In this document: positions 16,452-22,950 of the stretch, piece after piece
Layout of the letters: each line of letters begins with the position of its first letter
How positions within the stretch are numbered: the first letter of the stretch is position 1
DNA from: DAINRZ01 sp964634885
GTDB taxonomy: Bacteria > Bacteroidota > Ignavibacteria > Kapaibacteriales > UBA2268
Length of the DNA: 38,742 nucleotides
NCBI GenBank assembly: GCA_964634885.1
Contig: CAZWLN010000045.1
Coordinates: forward strand, 1-38,742
Reading direction: 5' to 3'
Made by a program: the position numbers and the translations under genes
The notes under the pieces: model-generated
Database searches by the model: none
Told to the model about the DNA's origin: nothing
Seen by the model: only the letters and a program-made list of their open reading frames with translations

Positions 16452-17993
16452 TTATTTCCAGTATTGTCTGTCGAGGCTGCGGTACTGTATCGCTTCACTT
16501 ATATGCGCCGGGCTGATGGTGGCTGAGCCTTCCAGGTCGGCAATGGTCCTCGATACTTTCAATATCCTGTCGTATGCCCTTGCCGAAAAGCCCATCTTTT
16601 CAACAGCCATCTTCATCAGCTTCTGCGATGAATCGTCGAGGGCACAGTACTTCCTTATGTCTTTTGCGCCCATGTCGGCATTCTTGAAAACGCCTTTCGT
16701 ACCGTTAAAGCGCTCTTTCTGCAGCCCGCGGGCGCTGACGACCCTCTGCCTGATCTGCTGCGACGACTCCCCTGTCCTTTCGGATGAGAGTTCCTGGTAT
16801 TTGACGGTAGGCACCTCGACGTGTATGTCTATCCTGTCGAGCAAAGGCCCGGAAATTCGTGCCAGGTACCTTTGGATCATTACCGGGTTACAGGTGCACT
16901 TCTGGTATGGGTTGCCGTAGTTGCCGCAGGGACAGGGATTCATCGAGCACACGAGCATGAAATTGCAGGGGTAGTCGATGGACATCTTTGTCCTGGAGAT
17001 GGATATTTTCTTGTCTTCGAGGGGCTGCCTCAGAACTTCGAGTACATTCCTGTGGAACTCGGGCAGTTCGTCCAGGAAGAGTACCCCGTGGTGGGACAGG
17101 GATATTTCCCCGGGTTTGATCCTGTTCATGCCGCCGCCGACAAGCGCCGCGTCGGAGATAGTGTGGTGTGGTGAGCGGAATGGCCTTTGTGTTACCAGTG
17201 CCTGGTCCGGGGCAATCAGTCCGGCAATGGAATGGATCTTCGTTGTCTCGAGAGCTTCGTCCAGCACAAGTGGCGGCAGAATGGTCGGCAGCCTCTTGGC
17301 TATCATCGTTTTACCAGAACCCGGCGGGCCAATCATCAGTATGTTATGGCCGCCGGCAGCAGATACCTCGAGGGCGCGTTTGATATTCTCGTGGCCCTTG
17401 ACGTCGTTAATATCTATCGAGTAGTTATCGATATTGGCTTCGAACAATGAGTTGAGGTCAACTTTCCTTGGTTCTATCGGGTTGTTGCCGCGCAGGAATG
17501 CGACAGTCTCGCCCAGGGAGCTGACGGGTATGACTTCAAGGGATTCGACCAGGGCCGCTTCGGAAGCATTGACAGACGGAACGATCATCCTGTCGTAGCC
17601 TTTCGCCTTTGCTTCGATGGCAATCGACAGTGAGCCGTGGACAGGCCTCAGTGCACCGTCCAGGGCAAGTTCACCGAGGACAATCGTCTTCTCGAGGCTC
17701 TCCTGGGGTATTTCTTCGAGTGCGGCAAGGATGCCCAGGGCAATTGGCAGGTCGAAAGAGCTGCCTTCTTTCTTGACGTCGGCAGGGGCAAGGTTGACGG
17801 TAATCCTTTTACTTGGGAAAACTATGTCGGAATTGCTGATGGCGGCGGTAACCCTTTCGCGCGATTCTTTCACGGCGGAGTCGGGCAGTCCGACCATCAG
17901 GAAGTTCGGGACTTTGTTCTCGATGTGAGTCTCTGTTTCGACAATAAAGGCATTGATGCCGTACAGTGCGGCAGAATAAACGATAGAATACAT
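16452..17993 (-). CDS. YifB/ComM-family Mg-chelatase-like AAA+ ATPase
   Basis: A 513-residue cytoplasmic protein. The N-terminal third is the ChlI/Lon-protease-like domain (MYSIVYSAALYGINAFIVETETH ... GLPDSAVKESRERV ... LAPADVKKEGSSFDLPIALG). The AAA+ core has Walker A GPPGSGKT (about 222-229), the RPFRSPHHTISDAALVGGG segment and Walker B LFLDELPEF. Four cysteines (CSMNPCPCGNYG ... CTC) follow, and then the C-terminal Mg-chelatase subunit domain. By homology to ComM it is a hexameric helicase-like factor aiding branch migration in natural transformation; the role here is inferred. It starts 21 bp after the CBS-domain gene and is probably co-transcribed with it. Confidence 0.95.
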   Translation of the reverse strand: MYSIVYSAALYGINAFIVETETHIENKVPNFLMVGLPDSAVKESRERVTAAISNSDIVFPSKRITVNLAPADVKKEGSSFDLPIALGILAALEEIPQESLEKTIVLGELALDGALRPVHGSLSIAIEAKAKGYDRMIVPSVNASEAALVESLEVIPVSSLGETVAFLRGNNPIEPRKVDLNSLFEANIDNYSIDINDVKGHENIKRALEVSAAGGHNILMIGPPGSGKTMIAKRLPTILPPLVLDEALETTKIHSIAGLIAPDQALVTQRPFRSPHHTISDAALVGGGMNRIKPGEISLSHHGVLFLDELPEFHRNVLEVLRQPLEDKKISISRTKMSIDYPCNFMLVCSMNPCPCGNYGNPYQKCTCNPVMIQRYLARISGPLLDRIDIHVEVPTVKYQELSSERTGESSQQIRQRVVSARGLQKERFNGTKGVFKNADMGAKDIRKYCALDDSSQKLMKMAVEKMGFSARAYDRILKVSRTIADLEGSATISPAHISEAIQYRSLDRQYWK

Positions 17994-18014
17994 TCAAAAA
18001 CCGTATAAGTTTAT

Positions 18015-18440
18015 TTAATTCAACTTTTTGTTCAAATACAGCAAAATATCGTAGATGGTAATGATGCCTGTAAGATTGTTGTCCCAGTCCACTACCGGCA
18101 GGCAGTCGGTTTTCTTTTTGACCATAATCTCCACTGCTTTCTTGACGCTGTCTTCGGGGTAAACAAGGTGTATGTCCTTTGCCATTACCTGCTGAAAATC
18201 GCCTATCTTATTGCGTCCGCTTTCCTCGATGTTCTCATCAAAATCATAGATCTGGCGAAGGGTAAACTCCATTAATGTCCTCTCGGTGATGAGGCCGATG
18301 AATTTGCCGTTGTCCACAACGGGCACATGGCGTACTTTCTCTTCTTTCATAATCCTGTCGGCTTCGTTGATGGTATCGCTGAGAGAAATGGCGAAGACTC
18401 CCTTAGTCATTATTTCTTCGATCTTTGTAATTGCAGGCAT
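18015..18440 (-). CDS. CBS-domain pair protein
   Basis: A 141-residue protein consisting only of two CBS motifs (a Bateman module). The first covers IMTKGVFAISLSDTINEADRIM to DNGKFIGLITERTLM; the second covers VMAKDIHLVYPEDSVKKAVEIM to DNNLTGIITIYDILLYL. Bateman modules bind adenosine nucleotides and regulate partner proteins, so this is probably a small energy or nucleotide sensor; its partner is unknown. The ATG at 18440 is preceded by AAGGA and preferred to the in-frame TTG at 18455. It precedes yifB by 21 bp and is divergent from the GDPD gene. Confidence 0.92.
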   Translation of the reverse strand: MPAITKIEEIMTKGVFAISLSDTINEADRIMKEEKVRHVPVVDNGKFIGLITERTLMEFTLRQIYDFDENIEESGRNKIGDFQQVMAKDIHLVYPEDSVKKAVEIMVKKKTDCLPVVDWDNNLTGIITIYDILLYLNKKLN

Positions 18441-18593
18441 CGCAGTTCCTTTCAATTGTTCGAAAATGTTTACAATGACAATACTGTTATACCATAATCA
18501 ACATTATTTAACAGAAATTAAGGAATTTTATAATAAAAACCGATAAAAAGTATTAAAAAAATATTAAATTTAGAAAATGAAATTTTAGGTTGG

Positions 18594-19394
18594 ATGAAAG
18601 CAATAATGAAGTCTTTAAGAGAGTACGCTTTAAGTAACGGAATATGTGTGGCTGCCCACAGGGGAGCTTCCGGCATTGCACCTGAGAATACGATGGCAGC
18701 GTTCAGGGAAGCGCTCGACTCCGGCGTCGATATGATTGAGATCGATGTACAGTTCACTGCCGACGGCAAGGCAATCGTTTACCATGACAAGACACTGAAA
18801 AAGGCAGGCAAATCGCGGCTAAGGCCCAATGAACTGAGCTATGAAAAAATTAAGGAGATCGATGCAGGTTCATGGTTCGACCCCACGTATGCAAGCGAAA
18901 GAATCCCGCTCCTGATTGAAGTACTGGAACTGATCAAGGGTAAAGCATACCTGAATATAGAAATAAAAGCCAGCGACGTTGACGAAGCCCTGCTGGACAA
19001 TCTCGACAAACTGTTGCGCGTAATCTGCGAATACGGACTCGAAGGCTTTGTCGTTTTTGCTTCGTTTAACCACTTTGCCCTCAAGGTAATTAAAGATATT
19101 AACCCTGCAATGAACACTGCTGCCATCAGGATTCCATACTCCGGCGCCCTGCCTTCTGAGATTGCAGCGGCCATCGGCTGCGAAGCCTTCATCTGTTCGG
19201 TACACGAATTGAATGACAAGATATCTAAAGACGCTGCTGCAAATAATATATTCATCGGCGTCTATAATGCCGATACGCCGGAAGCATTAGAAAAGGCCCT
19301 GAAATACAAAGTCTGGGCCATCGGTACCAACTATCCTGCGATGGTTCTCGATGAAGTTACGAAGAGAGGGCTGAAGAGAAGTCCTGAATTCTGA
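18594..19394 (+). CDS. Glycerophosphodiester phosphodiesterase (GDPD)
   Basis: A 266-residue cytoplasmic GDPD (no signal peptide). The TIM-barrel active site is intact: AHRGASGIAPENT (His22, Arg23), IEIDVQFTADG (Glu49, Asp51), HD (His64) and NIEIK. Further along, EGFVVFASFN and WAIGTNYP match the usual strands. The reaction hydrolyses glycerophosphodiesters to glycerol-3-phosphate plus an alcohol, recycling phospholipid head groups. AGGTTGG precedes the ATG. The final codons Glu-Phe-stop (GAATTCTGA) are identical to the GAATTCTGA repeat that begins here, so the repeat supplies the C-terminus and stop. Confidence 0.94.
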   Translation: MKAIMKSLREYALSNGICVAAHRGASGIAPENTMAAFREALDSGVDMIEIDVQFTADGKAIVYHDKTLKKAGKSRLRPNELSYEKIKEIDAGSWFDPTYASERIPLLIEVLELIKGKAYLNIEIKASDVDEALLDNLDKLLRVICEYGLEGFVVFASFNHFALKVIKDINPAMNTAAIRIPYSGALPSEIAAAIGCEAFICSVHELNDKISKDAAANNIFIGVYNADTPEALEKALKYKVWAIGTNYPAMVLDEVTKRGLKRSPEF

Positions 19395-19730
19395 GCCGAG
19401 CGCAGGCAATGCTGAATTACGAATTACGAATTACGAATTACGAATGTGGAGTTCTGAATTACGGGAGCAGAAATATAGAAGTTTTCCCTGCCTTGGATAA
19501 GGAGGGGGCAGGGGGTGGTTGGATTCTCCAGATCATCAGGTTTTTAAAGAATTCTGAATTCTGAGCCAAGTGTAGGCAATGCTGAATTACGAATTACGAA
19601 TTACGAATTACGAATGTGGAGTTCTGAATTACGGGAGCAGAAATATAGAAGTTTTCCCTGCCTTGGATAAGGAGGGGGCAGGGGGTGGTTGGATTCTCCA
19701 GATCATCAGGTTTTTAAAGAATTCTGAATT
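19391..19730. repeat. 170-bp tandem duplication containing REP-like and GAATTC modules
   Basis: Two head-to-tail copies, 19391-19560 and 19561-19730, agree at 167 of 170 positions. The three differences (offsets 8, 11 and 13) are all transitions. Each copy carries GAATTACGAATTACG tandems, a hairpin CCTT-GGAT-AAGG with a G-rich tail ending TGGTTGGA, and AAAGAATTCTGAATT. The first bases of a third copy follow at 19731 before the sequence diverges. There is no coding potential beyond chance ORFs. Confidence 0.95.
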
Positions 19731-19851
19731 CTGAGCCGTGCGTAGCGAGAACGGCGAAGCCAATTCTGAATTCTGAATTATAAATGATGAATTAAAAATT
19801 AAAAAATTATAAATGTAAGAAAAAGCTGCGCTGGAGCGACTTCCTCCTCTC

Positions 19852-19950
19852 CCAATAACCACGTCATTTATGGCGTGGGCAGGATAGAGAAAGAAACTAT
19901 CTACTCTGTTCCTGGAGCGTTAAGATGGACTCCACCTTGGCTTGTAATCT
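19852..19950 (-). repeat. Dispersed ~100-bp repeat, copy B (inverted relative to copy A)
   Basis: On the minus strand it reads CTCCAGGAACAGAGTAGATA, then CACGCCATAAATGACGTGG and ATTGGGAGAGG, the same order as 15200-15298. The two copies lie about 4.6 kb apart in opposite orientation, bracketing the lipoprotein-yifB-GDPD block. Confidence 0.75.
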
Positions 19951-20004
19951 TAGGGTTGAGTCAATCTTTCCTAACGCCCTGACTTCTTAGGTGGAGTCCA
20001 TCTT
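19922..20004. repeat. Perfect 16-bp inverted repeat (51-bp loop)
   Basis: AAGATGGACTCCACCT (19922-19937) is the exact reverse complement of AGGTGGAGTCCATCTT (19989-20004). The left arm overlaps the end of dispersed repeat copy B, whose relative at 15206-15222 has a weaker version (AGATGGAGTTCATCT). An 83-nt foldback of this size could be a miniature mobile element end or a structured RNA. Confidence 0.85.
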
Positions 20005-20085
20005 GCCTGTCGCGATCCGGCGCTTCTTTCTCCTTCCCCCTGGGGAATAATTCCCCTTGGAGAAGGCCGGGATGGGGTTGTTGAG

Positions 20086-20121
20086 TTCGTCAAGTTAATA
20101 AAGTTTATCAAGTTCATAAAG
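20086..20121. repeat. 9-nt tandem repeat TTYRTMAAG (4 units)
   Basis: Units TTCGTCAAG, TTAATAAAG, TTTATCAAG and TTCATAAAG follow one another directly. A five-unit array of the same kind lies at 22596-22640, and shorter runs at 20189-20206, 22514-22531 and 38651-38668, each next to a G-rich hairpin element. Confidence 0.85.
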
Positions 20122-20307
20122 TAAGAAGAAGCCGTCCCCGTGCTTCTTTCTTCTTCACCCTGGGGAAGGCTGGGATGGGGTGGTTGAGTTTATCAAGTTT
20201 GTAAAGAATGCTGAATGTGGTTGGTAGCCGGGGTGTATTTGTCACATTATATCGTCTTTATGATACGTATCATCTTTTCACTCTTACAATTCCGCTAAAA
20301 ATCATAT

Positions 20308-21546
20308 TTATTCTTCATATTCGATTTTTCTGATCTTTTGCTTATTAGTTCCTATGTGTATGTTTCCTCTTAAATATGAATGATATTCATTAACTATATC
20401 ATTTTTGTCATTCTCATTTTCATTCACAACTCTGATCAATACACCCGGGAGATATTCCATATTGCCGTAAATCCTGTTCATAATCATATCCGTCAACTCG
20501 TAATACAGCATTAAGCGGTATTCATCTGAGCTGTTCCCGGATTGCTTTGCTGTTTTACAGGCTTCGTCAACCTGATTGATTATCGTTTTGTCAAGAAATT
20601 TATTATAAGAAAGATAACCGAAGTCGATTTCCGGGATGCTGTAAGATTTCAGCATATCAGAGAGTTTCCTGTGATAGCCTATCAGCTTTTGCACATTGAA
20701 CGATATACCGTTGATTTTGAGTAGAACATCTTTTACGGGTTTATTCCTGGTAATGAAAAGATGATTGCTGTATTTTGAAAAAAAACAGATATAATACAAA
20801 CCGGGCCTGACATTCTTTGAAATAGCCAGTTTGAATATTTGATATGCAAAATTCTGCCCGGTACCGTAGTTGACTCTGTGTGAATAGGTCATGCCGATTT
20901 CACGGTTTTTCAATACATTGTCACAAGGTTTCGTGGTTTTAATATTGAATGTTTTATATTCTGGGATTGAAGTGAAAAGATTGCCTCTGTTAGAAGATAA
21001 TAACTTATTTGTATCGAGCTTCATCCTGAAAGAATGATATAATTCCCATTCATGCCCGGCTGAATCATTTCGCTGTGTAAATACCCGGGAATCATCTTCC
21101 TCTCTGACTGCAGGATATAGAATACTTGAGCTGAAAAATAGGGGTTCTTCTCCGGTATAATCGCAATAAAACACCCTACATTCAATTTCGGGAACATAAT
21201 TCAATTGTATTAACTTACTTGTATCATAACGGGGATTGGCTTCGTTTTTCAGGTTCTCGTCAATGTTTAATACCGGGAAATGTACCAGGTATTCCGTCGG
21301 CGAACCGTTGCTCCGATTGGATGTATCAATAGCAATCTCATCGTAAGGTTCGAAATGCTTTTGTTCATAACTGCTTTTCCGTAATGCAATTATTAAATTA
21401 TCAATGTCAAGGTTAATATTCACATTCTCTGTCGTTAGCATATCTATTACGTCGTCTCTGTCATCTGTTTTTATCATTTGAAGGACTGCAATAAATAATA
21501 ACGCTGCCAAGGCAAGTATTAGAATGATATTTGTCGGAGTCTTCAT
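20308..21546 (-). CDS. Unknown protein with N-terminal membrane anchor or signal
   Basis: A 412-residue protein with a hydrophobic N-terminus (TNIILILALAALLFIAVLQMI) that is either an uncleaved anchor or a signal peptide. The remainder looks like mixed alpha/beta soluble sequence with no motif I recognise; the C-terminus is Asn/Glu/Lys-rich (NENENDKNDIVNEYHS). It is visibly more AT-rich than the conserved neighbours and has no good Shine-Dalgarno, which would fit recent acquisition or low expression. It stands alone between two repeat-bearing gaps. The length of the open frame supports a real gene, but no function can be offered. Confidence 0.7.
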   Translation of the reverse strand: MKTPTNIILILALAALLFIAVLQMIKTDDRDDVIDMLTTENVNINLDIDNLIIALRKSSYEQKHFEPYDEIAIDTSNRSNGSPTEYLVHFPVLNIDENLKNEANPRYDTSKLIQLNYVPEIECRVFYCDYTGEEPLFFSSSILYPAVREEDDSRVFTQRNDSAGHEWELYHSFRMKLDTNKLLSSNRGNLFTSIPEYKTFNIKTTKPCDNVLKNREIGMTYSHRVNYGTGQNFAYQIFKLAISKNVRPGLYYICFFSKYSNHLFITRNKPVKDVLLKINGISFNVQKLIGYHRKLSDMLKSYSIPEIDFGYLSYNKFLDKTIINQVDEACKTAKQSGNSSDEYRLMLYYELTDMIMNRIYGNMEYLPGVLIRVVNENENDKNDIVNEYHSYLRGNIHIGTNKQKIRKIEYEE

Positions 21547-21881
21547 ATTGTTCTGATATTCAATTTATAATAATTTCTTTATTACTCAGCAAATATACAT
21601 AATATTTGGTACTTCGCTATTCAATATGGTTAGAATTGTATTAGTAACAATGGTCGAAAAGAAGCCGTATAATTTCATTAATTTATTGAGAGGCGAGGTC
21701 TTGCATCTCTACTGAAGGGGCTTTTCACTGTCCCGAAAGAGGAAATTGAGCGTCCGGCGGCAGGAGAATTGCGACAAGTCTATTGCTCTATCACCCAAAA
21801 TTTACATCAGTATTAATAATAAATTTATTTCTTCTTCGGCAATATCAATTTGAAAAATGCAAAACAAATGACAGGTTGACT
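21547..21881. other. Intergenic gap without recognised gene
   Basis: About 335 bp between divergent genes. The middle (about 21689-21712, AGGCGAGGTCTTGCATCTCT) resembles an imperfect short inverted repeat. Otherwise I see nothing specific. An in-frame extension of the YdeI gene reaches back to 21783 but shows no conserved protein sequence. Confidence 0.5.
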
Positions 21882-22448
21882 ATGAACAAGATGCATTTCA
21901 GGAACAGGGAGGAATGGCATGAATGGCTCGCTGCCAACCATGACCAGGAGAAAGAAGTACGGATGGTTTTTTACAAGAAGCATACCAAAACAGAGTGCAT
22001 TGTGTACGAAGACGCCATCAGGGAAGCGCTCTGCTTCGGATGGATAGACTCCGTGTTAAACAGTCTCGACGACGAAACCTATATGCTGAAATTCTCTCCA
22101 AGGAACCCCCGGAGCGTATGGTCCGACCTTAACAAATCGAGGGTGCTGGAGTTGATAGCCGACGGGAAAATGACAGAAGCAGGAATGAAGGCAATTACCT
22201 TTGACCTGGAAGAAGCAGCCCGTAAAGGCGGTTCTTCCCGCAAAAGGCCGGTGCCTGACCTGCCTGAAGAGTATATGAAAATACTGCAGGAACACCCTGT
22301 CTCCTTTCAGAACTACCTGAAAATGTCCAAGTCGCACAAGAGGCAGTACACCGGCTATATCCTCGAAGCAAAGAAAGAGGAAACACGCCTGCGACGCTTA
22401 GACAAGGTAATTGAAATGCTGAAGGAAGACAAAAGGACAATGTTCTGA
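21882..22448 (+). CDS. YdeI/OmpD-associated family protein
   Basis: A 188-residue cytoplasmic protein. The YdeI-family core is clear: REEWHEWLAANHDQEKEVRMVFYKKHT, then IVYEDAIREALCFGWIDS, then KFSPRNPRSVWSDLNKSRV, and a C-terminal helical region with YIL.AKKEETRLRRLDKVIEML. The family has been tied to stress or bacteriocin resistance in enterobacteria, but the biochemical role is not established. The ATG at 21882 (AGG upstream) matches family N-termini; the open frame extends 99 bp further upstream without conserved sequence. The stop codon lies in TTCTGAGCCAATG, similar to the GAGCCG repeat border. Confidence 0.9.
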   Translation: MNKMHFRNREEWHEWLAANHDQEKEVRMVFYKKHTKTECIVYEDAIREALCFGWIDSVLNSLDDETYMLKFSPRNPRSVWSDLNKSRVLELIADGKMTEAGMKAITFDLEEAARKGGSSRKRPVPDLPEEYMKILQEHPVSFQNYLKMSKSHKRQYTGYILEAKKEETRLRRLDKVIEMLKEDKRTMF

Positions 22449-22487
22449 GCCAATGAAAAGAAATTGCCCGGGGATAGCCTAATACAA

Positions 22488-22513
22488 GCCCCAGCGGGGC
22501 GACATATTAATAG
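22488..22513 (+). repeat. GCCCCAGCGGGGC element, copy 1
   Basis: GCCCC-AGC-GGGGC hairpin followed by GACATATTAATAG. The 26 bp are repeated exactly at 22715-22740, 227 bp away in the same orientation. Confidence 0.9.
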
Positions 22514-22595
22514 TTCATCAAGTTTGTAAAGAAGCGGAAAAAGCGGGTTCTTCCTGCCCCTTCCCCTTGGGGAAGGCCGGGATGGGGTGGTTTAG

Positions 22596-22640
22596 TTCGT
22601 CAAGTTTATAAAGTTTATCAAGTTCATCAAGTTTGTAAAG
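22596..22640. repeat. 9-nt tandem repeat TTYRTMAAG (5 units)
   Basis: Five direct units: TTCGTCAAG, TTTATAAAG, TTTATCAAG, TTCATCAAG and TTTGTAAAG. It follows the G-rich tail of the hairpin element at 22561-22590. Confidence 0.9.
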
Positions 22641-22714
22641 AAAGTAAGAAATATCTCACGCAAAGGCGCAAAGCCCGCAAAGTTAGTGATTATACAAATA
22701 GCCCCGAATGGAAA

Positions 22715-22740
22715 GCCCCAGCGGGGCGACATATTAATAG
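22715..22740 (+). repeat. GCCCCAGCGGGGC element, copy 2
   Basis: Exact second copy of the 26-bp element at 22488-22513. Confidence 0.9.
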
Positions 22741-22950
22741 AAAGAAGCCGGACAGCACCTTTTCTTTCTCCTTCCCCTTGGGGAATAATTCCCCTTGGGG
22801 AAGGCCGGGATGGTGTCTCAATCTATGAGTATAATGACTACTTACCTACGAATATTCATAATTTCTCATTTCCATTCAATACGTGAAACATATTGCCATC
22901 ATTTCTCGTAGATAGTTCTGTAGAATTTGATAATATGAAAGATATGGACT

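Larger units (their letters stand above)
19731..20307. repeat. Intergenic repeat mosaic with long inverted repeat
   Basis: A gene-free stretch of about 580 bp. It contains a diverged GAGCCG element (19733-19765), GAATTCTGA runs, copy B of the roughly 100-bp dispersed repeat (19852-19950, reverse), a 16-bp inverted repeat (19922-20004), two hairpin/G-rich REP-like elements (about 20031-20077 and 20151-20183) and 9-nt tandems (20086-20121). The last 90 bp (20218-20307) hold nothing I recognise. Confidence 0.8.
22449..22950. repeat. Intergenic repeat mosaic upstream of the TonB-type receptor
   Basis: No real gene in about 500 bp. Modules in order: a GCCCCAGCGGGGC element (22488-22513); a TTCATCAAGTTTGTAAAG run; a TTCCCC-TT-GGGGAA hairpin with G-rich tail (22561-22590); five 9-nt units (22596-22640); a CACGCAAAGGCGCAAAG run (about 22657-22682); a second exact GCCCCAGCGGGGC element (22715-22740); and a double TTCCCC-TT-GGGGAA hairpin (22772-22802). 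The last 130 bp look unique and AT-rich and should hold the receptor promoter. Confidence 0.8.

Noticed and set aside
19391..19730. Possible CRISPR array from regularly spaced repeats
   Set aside because: Only two copies of a 170-bp unit exist, without short repeats and unique spacers, and no cas gene is near.
19629..19862. 77-residue open frame (minus) across the tandem duplication
   Set aside because: Its sequence is a translation of the REP-like element and GAATTC runs; no family character.
21689..21712. Repeat hairpin near AGGCGAGGTCTTGCATCTCT
   Set aside because: The inverted pairing is poor and only one copy is present in the window, so it was not called as a repeat.
22686..22886. 66-residue open frame (plus) starting in the GCCCC element
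   Set aside because: It is built entirely of repeat modules (hairpin and G-rich tail read as protein) and has no ribosome binding site.
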